64,000 nucleotides of DNA from Gari tellinella (lineage: Eukaryota > Mollusca > Bivalvia > Cardiida > Psammobiidae): positions 11,966,040 to 12,030,039 of the forward strand of contig OV277861.1 in assembly GCA_922989275.2 (NCBI GenBank), read 5' to 3'. Positions 51,162 to 60,879 of the stretch are shown piece after piece. The notes beneath the pieces were generated by a model. It did no database searches, had not been told where the DNA came from, and saw nothing but the letters and a program-made list of their open reading frames with translations. The position numbers were made by a program, and so were the translations under genes. Every line of letters begins with the position of its first letter. Position 1 is the stretch's first letter.

Positions 51162-51352
51162 CAGGGCTCCAGATAAGGAGGAATGAATGAACAAATCCAA
51201 CATTATTGTACTCAATTTAGCACCAAATCCTATGGTGTTACTACTCATTAGAATCGTCTCGAAGAGACGATTCTAATGAGTAGTGACACCATAGGGTTTA
51301 AAACAGAAATAGAGATTTTAGTTTTTGAAAACTGCCCTTATCTGGAGCCCTT
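51162..51352. mobile_element. Family B MITE copy 9 with GGTATT duplication
   Basis: CAGGGCTCCAGATAAGGAGG to CCCTTATCTGGAGCCCTT, flanked by GGTATT (51156-51161, 51353-51358). Perfect central palindrome. Confidence 0.9.
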
Positions 51353-51870
51353 GGTATTCACTGTCTACTGAGGGAATATTATGTGAAATGTACTTTAGAT
51401 ATTTACATATCGTATTTATTGCCTTAGTCCTCATGCTCTGTGGTTTTAGTTCTGAGCAGTTATAACATAAGATTTGATGGAGACATCAATATGAACATAA
51501 TTAGGCAAATGCAGGAGCCCTATAGGAATCACATTTTTGTCCGTCTGTCTGTCTGCCCTTACAGGAGCCAGCTTATGAGGTCCTAACCTCCTTAACCTGG
51601 CCAGTTAATTAGTGGATGAAAGAGAGTGTTGTGGGGTTAAAAATGGCGCATGTGGGGTTTGTTTTAGGGTTTTGGTTTATATAGCATCTAACCCCACAAA
51701 ACAATCTTGTAAGAATGTCCTTCAACAATTTTATGTTCCGCGATAACTCGAACAGTTCTACATGTATCAGGTTCATATTAACAGTATAATTATGCTTCGT
51801 ATCACGAGAGGAAGACATCTAAAGTTTGGGGGTTTAATCGAATCATTACGTTCAGATTTTATTAGCATGA
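51353..51870. other. Gap without recognised feature
   Basis: GTCCGTCTGTCTGTCTGCCC near 51540 is a short microsatellite; otherwise nothing recognised. Confidence 0.45.
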
Positions 51871-51874
51871 AAAT

Positions 51875-52215
51875 GTACCAAAAGAAAGCACATTGTTCTT
51901 TACTTTCAACCTGCTTTAACCCTTTGAACCCTAGTCCCGCATATAGGCGTCGTTTTCAAACAGTGTACATGTGAATAGTACACTTGTCCTATGCAAACAG
52001 TGAAGACCCAGATCAGAGGGCTCCGAAAGGAGCCCTCTGATCAGGGTCTTCACTGTTTGTAATAATGCCAAACATTGACAAAAACAACCCTTAAAAGTCA
52101 GAAATGGACTATACCAAAATGGAAATAGGAATTGTTCATTTAATGTTTTAGGGAGGAAAGAGTTAAGTAGTCACATATAATTATGTCTTCAAAGTTAGAA
52201 ACAGGTAAATGGGTT
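51875..52215 (-). mobile_element. Family A host fragment with D at the hairpin border
   Basis: CATTGTTCTTTACTTTCAAC..CTGC before, and GTAGTCACATATAATTATG..GAAACAGGTAAATGGGTTTA after, the D element. Confidence 0.75.
51916..52166 (+). mobile_element. Family D MITE copy 4, at the alpha-hairpin border
   Basis: TTAACCCTTTGAACCCTAGT to GGAGGAAAGAGTTAA; perfect GGGCTCCGAAAGGAGCCC centre. Confidence 0.92.
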
Positions 52216-52381
52216 TACTTCGGGTTCAAATAAGTAATCACAAGGTTGATGGTGTGACACCATTCGTGATTGACAATAATTATTGTTAGCTTAATATCTC
52301 GGGCATGCCTAAAATCAGTCAAGGTATTGTTTTCAAATAAATATTATTGTGTACTTGTTATACATCTGTAATGCCGATGTA

Positions 52382-52618
52382 TGGTGGAGAAGACTGTTTA
52401 AATGCAAACAAAATGCAAACGCATTGCAATAAAATGTAGAAAATGATAATTCTCTGACAATTCTGAATGCTTATTTTTAATCTGAATCCCAAACAACTTG
52501 GAGCCTGATCAGACGCCGGGTTACCCGGCGTCTGATCTGGCTCCAAATTGTTTGCAATGGAAATAATAGATTTAGCGTAAACGCGTTTATTGGGAAAAAA
52601 ATACCGTCTTCTCCACTG
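52382..52618 (-). mobile_element. Family E MITE, degraded
   Basis: ATGGTGGAGAAGACTGTTTA to ACCGTCTTCTCCACTG; beta-like hairpin (52493-52556) with GCCGGGTTACCCGGC centre. Confidence 0.75.
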
Positions 52619-52889
52619 TGCCTGTGTTTATGAAAACTATTTTGTTTATTGAGAACTTTGTTGTTTGCGCGGTGTTGCGTATGATATTTCAGAGATAATG
52701 TAACTGCTATTCTACTAATGGCCTAGGTTAACCCATGAAGACGTATCAATAGAACATACTGCCAAGAGATGGACAAGCGATAATATTGTGACATAATGCC
52801 CTGATAGCGACCTGTCAATTAAGATATTTGAACTTACAACAGTTATCATGTAATCTGCATATTGTATATATACCCCCGTTTAAACGCCC
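52619..52889. other. Gap without recognised feature
   Basis: Nothing recognised. Confidence 0.4.
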
Positions 52890-52986
52890 AAGGGCGGGAT
52901 GCAAAGAAGCATTCTGCTTTACATACCTGCTTTAAGCGTTAATCAGTCTTCAATACTGAAAACAAACTAATGGGGAAAGGGTTATT
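52890..52986 (-). mobile_element. Family A 3' fragment
   Basis: AGCATTCTGCTTTACATACC to CTAATGGGGAAAGGGTTA. Confidence 0.6.
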
Positions 52987-53064
52987 ATAAAGTGCAGTGG
53001 TTTTTAGCTCGCCTTTTCAAAGTACAAGACAAGCTTATGCTATTCCATCATAGTCGTTTTGTAT

Positions 53065-53549
53065 TTAACCCATTACCCCATAAACACGCCTTTTCACTCC
53101 TTATTTATTCCTCCACTGAAAAAAATAGTTCATATTTATACATTCATGAATATGTAGTACAACAATTATTTTTTTCAAAATATAGCAGATGATAGCTTAA
53201 AGCAGGTTGAAAGTAAAGCAGAATGTGCCTTAACCCTTTAACCCATAGCCTGTTTCTAGTATTTAAGATATGTGACCTATTAAAGCAGGCTAAAAGTAAA
53301 GCAGAATGCGCCCTAGGGCGCATTCTGCTTTACTTTCAGCCTGCTTTAAGTTACTATCTGCTAGGATATAGAAAAAAATTTCTATGGTACATATTCATCA
53401 CAGTATAAAATGGAACTATTTTCTTTGGCGGATGAATAAAATCGCTTCAATAAGGGAAAGGGTTAAGGCGCATTCTGTTTTACTTTCAACCTGCTTTAAG
53501 TGGTGACCTATCATCAAAACTAGAAACAGGCTATGGGGTGATGGGTTAA
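53065..53549 (-). mobile_element. Family A host copy opened at its hairpin centre
   Basis: TTAACCCATTACCCCATAAA to GGGGTGATGGGTTAA; the hairpin is split at GTGCC|TTAA|GGCGC by another A. Confidence 0.87.
53230..53466 (+). mobile_element. Family A MITE nested at the hairpin centre of another A
   Basis: TTAACCCTTTAACCCATAGC to TAAGGGAAAGGGTTAA; perfect alpha hairpin with GCGCCCTAGGGCGC centre. Confidence 0.88.
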
Positions 53550-53836
53550 GGTCTAGAAATCTCATTTTTCACATTCAAAGGGTAAGACTATAGTACAGTC
53601 ATGATTTAAAGTGCATGTTGTTGACTACAAATGTAACAAAAAACTCTTCCTCTATCAGTTTACATATATCTAAGCTTAAGTTATTAAACTTTAATGCTAA
53701 GTTGTTATGTTTAACCTGCAGCTGTTTTAATACTAGATTTTTCTCAAATTCATATTCAATAATTATTGTCTCAGAGAATCAAGCAGTTTACATCCTGATG
53801 AGATACTGAGTTCTTTGCATCTAGCTCATCTAGATC

Positions 53837-54334
53837 CAGGGCTACATAATTAAGTTTCTCAAAAAAATCTTAAGATTTCCAAATTTTCAAGCGCAATTTT
53901 AGTAATACATGTAGTACATTTAACCCTTAGCCCGCCAAATAAATTGTCGTCTGCTATATTTCTCGTCTGCTTCAAGTTTCAAAGTTGCTCAAAATTGCTG
54001 AAAATGTTGTCCGAGTGTCAAACAGCTTGGATCCGGATGAGACGCCGAGTTACTCGGCGTCTCATCCGGATCCAAGCTGTTTGCATATGGAGCTATAGTC
54101 GTGACTGGCAGGCTAAGGGTAAACCCTTTTTCTGCCAGGCTTTATAACACTATGGTATAACATAATTATGCATACCCGGCATCTGATCTGGATCTAAACT
54201 ATTTACAAGTAAAAATGCCATACAATTCGAAATTTTAAAAGTAAGAGTAGAAATTTTTGGAAAAAATCTGTAGGTCTGGATTAGTTAAAAAAAATCCAAA
54301 GATTTCGGAAACATCCGTAGAAATGGCTGCCCTG
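53837..54334 (+). mobile_element. Family A2 MITE with TAGATC duplication, hosting C
   Basis: CAGGGCTACATAATTAAGTT to GTAGAAATGGCTGCCCTG, flanked by TAGATC (53831-53836, 54335-54340). Confidence 0.87.
53920..54123 (-). mobile_element. Family C MITE nested in A2
   Basis: TTAACCCTTAGCCCGCCAAA to GGCAGGCTAAGGGTAAA; perfect beta hairpin with GCCGAGTTACTCGGC. Confidence 0.9.
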
Positions 54335-54365
54335 TAGATCCAAACTGTTTGCAAAGGTAATACAG

Positions 54366-54558
54366 CAGGGCTCCAGATAAGAGGGGGTAAACTGAACAAA
54401 TCCTCTACTTTCTCACTCAATTCAACATCAAAACCTATGGTGTTACTACTCATTAGAATCGTCTCTTCGAGACGATTCTAATGAGTAGTGACACCATAGG
54501 GTTTAATGCAGAAATAAAGATTTTTGTTTTTGAAATACTTCTCTTATCTGGATCTCTG
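54366..54558. mobile_element. Family B MITE copy 10 with ATACAG duplication
   Basis: CAGGGCTCCAGATAAGAGGG to CTTATCTGGATCTCTG, flanked by ATACAG (54360-54365, 54559-54564). Confidence 0.9.
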
Positions 54559-54592
54559 ATACAGGTTTCACTGTTAGCGTGCAAAAAGTTAA

Positions 54593-54847
54593 AATCTATA
54601 TTATAATCTAAGTCCTGTATTAGTCAGCTCCATATCTGTCACAGCTAGGAGGGTGGTCTTTAATGATAGAGTGAAATCACTATATATGTAACCTCTCTGC
54701 TGGATGTTTTAGAAAGCTTTTGTGATTTATTAGTATTAATTTAATTCACCAAAATGAAGAGAATGGAGGTATTATATCAGTATGTATTTCTCAAGTTGTT
54801 ACACGTAAGTGATAGGAATGAACTCTTGATAAGCCTAGTATGGCAAT
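54593..54847. other. Gap without recognised feature
   Basis: Nothing recognised. Confidence 0.4.
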
Positions 54848-55090
54848 AGTCCTTTACTCCATAGATTCGTATTTATATGCATAAAACTATTCCTCCACTG
54901 CAAAAAATAGTTCCAATTTATACAGTCATGAATATGTACCTTGAGAAGTATTTTCTAGCACATTGTACCTTAAAGCAGGCTGAAAGTAAAGCAGAATGCG
55001 CCTTAAGGCGCATTCTGCTTTACTTTCAACCTTCTTTTAAGTGGTCACCTGTCATCAATTCTAGAAAAGGACTATGGAGTAAAGGGTTAA
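54848..55090 (-). mobile_element. Family A MITE
   Basis: TCCTTTACTCCATAGATTCG to GGAGTAAAGGGTTAA; alpha hairpin (54970-55038) with GCGCCTTAAGGCGC centre. Confidence 0.83.
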
Positions 55091-55174
55091 CCCTTTCTTG
55101 ACAGATTTCTTAGCACTGCCTACTCCAAACTTCAGACATGGATATTGATGGTATTGAGATGCAGGTAGCTGCAT

Positions 55175-55245
55175 ATATATAAGCAATTTGAAAGTAAAAC
55201 AGAAAGCTCCTTTAGGAGCTTTCTACTTTACTTTCGCCTCATCTG
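55175..55245. repeat. J/alpha-type hairpin
   Basis: AAGCAATTTGAAAGTAAAAC, AGAAAGCTCCTTTAGGAGCT, CTACTTTACTTTCGCC. Confidence 0.65.
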
Positions 55246-55334
55246 AGGCATTTATCTCCCTTAGTTGATTATAACATTGTTTGACATTAGCATTATTTGT
55301 AATGGAAGAAAGAGTTTGTTAACAGGAAATGTCT

Positions 55335-55558
55335 TTAACTCTTTGCATGCTGGGTATTTTTTTCGTTTGCAACCTTTGTCGTCTGCTATTGTTCTAAAAA
55401 TAGATTTTTCTAAATTTCTGTCCAAAACATGGTCAGAGTGTCAAACAGTGTGGATCCTGATGAGACGCCGCGTTACGCGGCGTCTCATCTGGATCCAAAC
55501 TGTTTGCAAAGGCAATCACTGTGGCGGATATATCCGCCGCTAGCATGCAAAGAGTTAA
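55335..55558 (+). mobile_element. Family C2 MITE (best copy)
   Basis: TTAACTCTTTGCATGCTGGG to GCTAGCATGCAAAGAGTTAA, both ends on TTAA. Perfect beta hairpin with GACGCCGCGTTACGCGGCGT centre. Confidence 0.9.
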
Positions 55559-56141
55559 TGAAATATTCAGCAGAGCTAGTGCACGGTGGAAGTAATGCTG
55601 TAGATGTGTGTGCAAAGTGTAGAAAATTGAGGTTTTCAAAGAATTGTATTAACTTGCACTGAAAAGCAAAAAATACAAATACAGTGACTAATAGGGTAAA
55701 TACTACAAATGCAAAACAATCTTTAAAACCTTGTCCTGCTGATCGGAGAGTCTCGCATTAATCTACTGTTCTATATATCAAACTTTATTCATGGAGTCTC
55801 TTAAAACAAACTATACTTTAACGTACAAACGCGATGTCATAGCAATGCAGTCTGTAACAGTCTGTGTGTCTTAATTTTGTGCTCACAATTTGTATCCAGT
55901 TAAATTGTAAAAGTGCATAAGCCAGCCTGGCCCTCTGTCCAATCAAACCATTCCGTTAAAGCAGGTGCCCTTAAACCTAGATTTCTGAGCATTTATCATT
56001 GGTTGAAAATGTGAAAATGTTGGTCTGACTGAGCTTAAGTTAAACTTTCCAAAACATGACTGAGCTTAAATTAAAACGTTACTGAGCTTAAGCTGTCGAA
56101 TTTCAACTGAAGAAATGCAAGTCACTTAGACTGGAGAGAGT
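55559..56141. other. Gap without recognised feature
   Basis: CTGAGCTTAA occurs three times at 56030-56090 (short direct repeats). No coding frame recognised. Confidence 0.45.
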
Positions 56142-56398
56142 TTAACCCATTACTCCATAGCCTGTTTCTTAGTATTGAAGATTTATAATGTGAAGACTGA
56201 CGCAGGTTGAAAGTAAAGCAGAATGCACCGTAAGGCGCATTCTGCTTTACTTTCAGCCTGCTATAGGCTACTATCTACTAGGATATAGAAACATTTTATT
56301 TTGGTGAGTTTTCATAACTGTATAAATCTTAAATGTTTTCTTCAGTGGAGGAATAAATTAAATGTGTAAAAATGTGTGATTTGTGGAGTAATAGGTTA
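56142..56398 (+). mobile_element. Family A MITE
   Basis: TTAACCCATTACTCCATAGC to GTGGAGTAATAGGTTA; hairpin centre GCACCGTAAGGCGC. Confidence 0.87.
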
Positions 56399-56542
56399 TG
56401 TTTTCATGATTGAACATTATTTCAGTATGTAATAGGTACATTTGTGAGCTTCAATTTATAGTTGCACCCTATTATACTCAAGTATTAAACAGATTATCTA
56501 GTTTACAAACCAATTTTAAACTCATTCTGTGAATTGTCCATA

Positions 56543-56730
56543 CTTTAAAACCTCTCTATTACGACCACTAATTTGCGTTAATTAATGGGTATTTAATGCA
56601 GGTTAAGGCGGAAAACAGAAAGCTCCTATAGGAGCTTTCTGTTTTACGTTCACCTTGCTTTAAGCTGTCATCTGTCTTAAATCAAACAATTTGTCTTCCT
56701 TTTAGTGATTGCAATTGATAGGTTTTACTG
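56543..56730. mobile_element. Family J MITE
   Basis: ACTTTAAAACCTCTCTATTA to GCAATTGATAGGTTTTACTG; hairpin AGAAAGCTCCTATAGGAGCT; GCTTTAAGCTGTCATCTGTC. Confidence 0.8.
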
Positions 56731-56824
56731 TTTTCATGTTTCAAATGTTTTTTGGTCGCGTTTCATTCTATATCGGATTTCTTCACTTGTGATAATGTTC
56801 AAGCTATAATGACATGTAAGAGTT

Positions 56825-57057
56825 TTACTCTAAGTATGCTAGCAGTGAAACACTGATACACATGCAACCTTTGCCAAAAGTATAGATCATGATGAGACGC
56901 CGCGTAACGCGACATCTCATCAGGATCCAAACTGTTTGACACTCTGACCCTGCTTTGAAAAGAAACTTTTAAAATTCTATACAGTAGCAGATAACCAGGG
57001 CTCCAGATAAGGGGAGCATTTCAAAAACTAATATTCTTATTTCTGCAATAAACCCTA
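56825..57057 (-). mobile_element. Family C2 MITE with truncated B
   Basis: AGTATGCTAGCAGTGAAACA to GTAGCAGATAAC, hairpin centre GACGCCGCGTAACGCGACAT. Then the first 60 bp of a B element (56996-57057, CAGGGCTCCAGATAAGGGGA) ends abruptly at AAACCCTAG. Confidence 0.7.
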
Positions 57058-57328
57058 GTGAGGCAGTTCCCTTGCAAAAATCATGCTTGTTGTGCATACC
57101 TGTATTACTGTGAATCACTGAAGCATCTCAGGTGAGGCCCGGTTGTTGTATTTGATAGTTTGGTTAGAATTACCATTGAAAAACCTGTTGGTATGAGTTT
57201 GTCTTGGCCTCATTAGGCAAACTGAGATTGGTATAGCAAATGCTGCATGCTTTAACAGTTACTTTCAAGCCTATCGAGAACATTTGAAATGGGGGGGGGG
57301 GGGTCCATCAAAGGACAGAGGAAATGAC
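57058..57328. other. Gap with poly-G tract
   Basis: 13 G at 57291-57303; nothing else recognised. Confidence 0.5.
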
Positions 57329-57455
57329 TTTAAGGTATCATCTACTAGGAAATAGAATATATTTCTCATGATACATAACTAGGAGCTTTTTTCTTCAGTG
57401 GAGGAATAAATTAAATCGTAAATAACGGTAGGCGTATCTATGGAGAAATGGGTAA
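57329..57455 (+). mobile_element. Family A 3' half
   Basis: TTTAAGGTATCATCTACTAG to TATGGAGAAATGGGTAAA. Confidence 0.65.
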
Positions 57456-57612
57456 ATGCACATGATGTCACGGTAGCGAAAGGGTTAATAAAGGGTTGTA
57501 ACAGCTAATTATTTCTGTAGTTAAAAGCCAATAGGATGTTTGACTGGTGTGATACGGTGGCAGATGTTGTACTTGTATTTTCTACTGACTGTCAATAGTT
57601 CAGGTTTATTTC

Positions 57613-57781
57613 CAGCGCTCCAGATAAGGGGAGTATTTAAAAACTAAAGTCTTTATTTCTGCATTAAACCCTATGGTGTCTCGACGATTCTAATGAGTAG
57701 TAACACCATAGGATTTGGTGTTGAAATAAATGAGAAAACGTTTGATTTGTTTCAGTTTACTCCCTCTTATCTGGAGCCCTG
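57613..57781. mobile_element. Family B MITE copy 12 (short) with TATTTC duplication
   Basis: CAGCGCTCCAGATAAGGGGA to CTCTTATCTGGAGCCCTG, flanked by TATTTC (57607-57612, 57782-57787). The left arm of the central palindrome is deleted. Confidence 0.88.
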
Positions 57782-58107
57782 TATTTCTAAACAGTATATT
57801 GTATAGTATACATGTAGCATTGACAGTTTCAGACTAGAAGTCTAGTGATATATGTGACAGATTGTGCCAAATTCATGTGATCAATGAACGTCCATAGTGC
57901 CAAAGTATCAGTTCATGTGTGTGATTGCTGTCTGTAAGATCTGAATTATTGTGAGTAAATTACGACAATCTTTATAGATGTCAAATCATGGAAGTTGTTA
58001 GGTATGATGTGAAAGTAAAACTGCAAAGCTAATTAGCTCTTACCAATATCCATGTAAGTGGTGGATATGTGTCAAAGTGATTACCTAAATGCAAACAGTT
58101 TGGATCC
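57782..58107. other. Gap with C scrap
   Basis: GCAAACAGTTTGGATCCAGA at 58091; otherwise nothing recognised. Confidence 0.4.
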
Positions 58108-58308
58108 AGATAGCAACAAACCATAAATACGCCTTTTTATGCCTTTAATTAATTCCTCTACTGAAGAACATAGTTCAAATTCATACTGTCATTTATAAAT
58201 AAAAATCATAAGAAATAGTTTCTATAATTATTATACCATATAATAGCTTAAAGCTGTAAGTGATTACCTTTCTTCAATACTAGAAACAGGCTATGGAGTA
58301 TTTGGTTA
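58108..58308 (-). mobile_element. Family A MITE with collapsed hairpin
   Basis: AACAAACCATAAATACGCCT to GGCTATGGAGTATTTGGTTA; the hairpin is reduced to GCTTAAAGCTGTAAG. Confidence 0.75.
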
Positions 58309-58315
58309 AAGTATA

Positions 58316-58561
58316 CAGTGGAGAATCTGTTATTCTTTCCCGTTTAAACGCAAACGTACGCAAACGCAAATCACTAAAGCGTAGAAAAATACAACTTTTG
58401 GACACATCTGATAATTCATGTTTATCTTGGTGGCAAACAGTTTGGAGCCTGATCAGACGCCGGGTTACCCGGCGTCTGATCTGGCTCCAAACTGTTTGCA
58501 TTGCAAATAATAGTTTTAGCGTAAACGCGTTTATTGGGAAAGAATAACGTTTTCTCCACTG
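58316..58561 (-). mobile_element. Family E MITE copy 2 (246 bp)
   Basis: CAGTGGAGAATCTGTTATTC to GAATAACGTTTTCTCCACTG with TA on both sides (58314-58315, 58562-58563). Same length as 10326-10571 and in opposite orientation; GCCGGGTTACCCGGC centre. Confidence 0.9.
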
Positions 58562-58623
58562 TAACCCATCTTCCACATTATTGACACATATCAACCAATA
58601 TTACACTGGAAAAGTTTTAAGTT

Positions 58624-58795
58624 CAGGGCTGCCATAAGTTGATTTTGAAAATCTTAAGATATCCAAACTTTCAATTGTTCAAGCATTATTATGCACTAAG
58701 GTGCATCCTGCTTTACTTTCAGATTGCTTTAAGCTTCCATCTGCTAGGATAAAAATACAAAGATTTCGCATAAATTCGGAGAAATGCCAGCCCTG
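58624..58795 (+). mobile_element. Family A2 MITE with TAAGTT duplication
   Basis: CAGGGCTGCCATAAGTTGAT to GAGAAATGCCAGCCCTG, flanked by TAAGTT (58618-58623, 58796-58801). Only the right alpha arm remains. Confidence 0.88.
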
Positions 58796-58959
58796 TAAGT
58801 TCTATAAAAACTGATATTGTGTGAACGACTTATTGAACTATTTCAGTTATGCATTTCTCCTCACTTCTTTTAGTGATCAAATGGCCGTGCTGATCCTGAT
58901 TAAAGTGTAATAGAGAAACAACTGCTGCGCTGATAAAAAATAACGAGGTTTGCAAGAAT

Positions 58960-59182
58960 TTAAATTGTAGCACGCTTTGGGCAAATTTGTGACATTTGTT
59001 ACAACCAGTTTGGATCCCGATGAGACACAGAGTTACTTGGCGTCTCTATAATCGGGATCCAAACTGATTGACAGTAGTGACGGTATTTTCCAAACCAAAT
59101 TGCAGAAAGATGGTATCTTAGAATTGCTACAGACTGCAAAATTAATATTCGATAGTAAAACTATCCAGCATGCTAGAAGTTA
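58960..59182 (+). mobile_element. Family C2 MITE, degenerate
   Basis: GTAGCACGCTTTGGGCAAAT, hairpin ACCAGTTTGGATCCCGATGA / TCGGGATCCAAACTGATTG, CCAGCATGCTAGAAGTTAA. Confidence 0.72.
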
Positions 59183-59394
59183 AACCTTATCATGCTGTAA
59201 ATTTATGTCATCTGTTACAAATATATCATCAGTGGAAAAATCATAATCAATTTTGGTAATTTTTTAAATGTAAGAAATTTTGGATATGAGTGTCAAACAG
59301 TATGGATCCCGATCAGATGCCCCTTTTCGCGGTGTCTGATCTGGATCCCAACTGTTTGCAAATATTAGCCAAGTCACATGTTAAGGGCTAAGAG
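59179..59394 (+). mobile_element. Family C MITE, degenerate
   Basis: TTAAACCTTATCATGCTG, hairpin TCAAACAGTATGGATCCCGA / CTGGATCCCAACTGTTTGCA, ending GTTAAGGGCTAAG. Confidence 0.68.
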
Positions 59395-59607
59395 AAACTG
59401 CCAAAAGTATTTGGAAGAAAAACGTAAGATTGAGAAAAACTATAGGGTATTGGCGGGAATATTGGAAATGTGCCATTTCATTAAAGGGTTTTACTGTTGC
59501 TAATTGTTTTAAATATCGAGAGTCAATTGTTTGTTTACGTCATTCGTACTGCAGACTTCCTCTTGGTTCTCGTTGAAACTGGGATAAACTTCCAAGTTTG
59601 TTTTCTG

Positions 59608-59805
59608 TTAGCCCTTTAAAATCAGAATTTTTTGTCTTCTTTGAGTTGTGGTCTGCTGAAAATCATTAACTGATTTGGTCGTCTGTATGATAATTGTTGA
59701 AATAGAATCATGGTGATAAACAGATAGATCCTGATCATACGCTGAGATATTTGAGTCTGATCTGGATCCAAACTTTGCAAATGCTAATGAAGTTCCTGTT
59801 AGCGT
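59608..59805 (+). mobile_element. Family C MITE, degenerate
   Basis: GTTAGCCCTTTAAAATCAGA, GATAAACAGATAGATCCTGA, GTCTGATCTGGATCCAAACT, CTGTTAGCG. Confidence 0.6.
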
Positions 59806-60029
59806 TTAAACCTGTTACCCCATTATGCCATAAATTCATTCCTTTTCTGAAGAAATCAATTTCATTTTATAGTTATGAGTATGTACCATAAGAAATATTT
59901 TCTTTATCCTAGAAGATTATAGCTTAAAGCAGGCTGAAAGTAAAGCAGAATGCACTTAAGGCATTTTGCTTTACTTTCAACCTGCTTAAAGTGGTCATCT
60001 ATCTTCAATGCTAGAAACAGGCTATGGGG
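59806..60029 (-). mobile_element. Family A MITE
   Basis: TTTAAACCTGTTACCCCATT to GGCTATGGGGTAATGGGG; hairpin centre shortened (GCACTTAAGGC). Confidence 0.8.
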
Positions 60030-60032
60030 TAA

Positions 60033-60150
60033 TGGGGTAATCTACCATCTTCGAGAATATCATGACTGTATAGATTGGAACTACATGTATTTTCTTTAGT
60101 GGAATAAAAACTTTAAGGCTTGAAAAGGCGTATCTATGGAGTAATGGGTT
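60033..60150 (+). mobile_element. Family A 3' half
   Basis: CTACCATCTTCGAGAATATC to TATGGAGTAATGGGTTA. Confidence 0.7.
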
Positions 60151-60374
60151 ATGCCATTACCCCATAAATACGCCTTTTTACAGCTTCATCTAATTCCTTT
60201 TCTGAAGAAATTAGTTCTAATTCATACTGTCACAAATATATATCACAAGAAATAATTTCTAAATTCTTGCAGATAATAGTTTAAAGCAGGCTGACAGTAA
60301 AGCAGAATGCGCCTTCTGCTTTAAGTGGTAACCTATCTTCAAAACTAGAAACAGGCTATGGGGTAATGGGTTAA
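60151..60374 (-). mobile_element. Family A MITE, hairpin one-armed
   Basis: GCCATTACCCCATAAATACG to GGGGTAATGGGTTAA; the left arm GCAGGCTGACAGTAAAGCAG is intact and the right is reduced to TTCTGCTTTAAG. Confidence 0.8.
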
Positions 60375-60678
60375 TGGCATCTTGAAGTGAGTTGGTTGAC
60401 TGGTTGAAAAGAAGCTTGCACATGTTGATATCTATAGGAAGTGTGAAATCATTAGCAACATAAATCAGGAGATTTCAAAACTGATTGAAAATATCTGTTT
60501 CTGATGTTATTGCTTATAATGTTTTTCTTCTTATCATTTAAATGTGTTGTTTTTGAATGTGATGTAATGGTTTTGGAAGTGTTAGTATATTTAGTACACA
60601 GTCTGTTGCTATTTCAAAAAAGACATGTTGATTGTACGAAAGGCAGGTGACTACTTAAATTAGGAGTATATACATATA
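60375..60678. other. Gap without recognised feature
   Basis: Nothing recognised. Confidence 0.4.
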
Positions 60679-60878
60679 CAGTAGAACCTCTCTATTACGA
60701 CCAAGAAAAGAAGGCATATTGTCTGTATAAAAGACAGATGACAGCTTAAAGCAATGTGGAAGTGAAACAGAAAGCTCCTGTAGGAGCTTTCTGTTTCACT
60801 TTCACATTGCTTTAACCAGTCACCTGTCTTAACTAATATTTGACACAATTTAGTGGTCGTAATAGAAAGGTCCTACTG
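60679..60878. mobile_element. Family J MITE (200 bp, TA-flanked)
   Basis: CAGTAGAACCTCTCTATTAC to GTAATAGAAAGGTCCTACTG with TA on both sides. Perfect hairpin at about 60748-60814 around AGCTCCTGTAGGAGCT; AAAGACAGATGACAGC / AGTCACCTGTCTT continue the pairing. Confidence 0.88.
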
Positions 60879-60879
60879 T

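Larger units (their letters stand above)
53711..54592 (+). mobile_element. Family C2 host with A2 and B insertions
   Basis: Hairpin arm AAGCAGTTTACATCCTGATG..CTCATC|TAGATC is interrupted by A2 and resumes CAAACTGTTTGCAAAGGTAA. It is interrupted again by B and ends GTTAGCGTGCAAAAAGTTAA. The 5' limit is uncertain. Confidence 0.65.

Noticed and set aside
58280..58594. 104-codon minus and 84-codon plus frames
   Set aside because: Both are translations of the palindromic family E MITE; the same strings recur at 10287-10580.
60775..60800. Rho-independent-type terminators at the many GC-rich hairpins
   Set aside because: The hairpins are dispersed eukaryotic MITE cores, not followed by U-tracts, and no bacterial genes are present.
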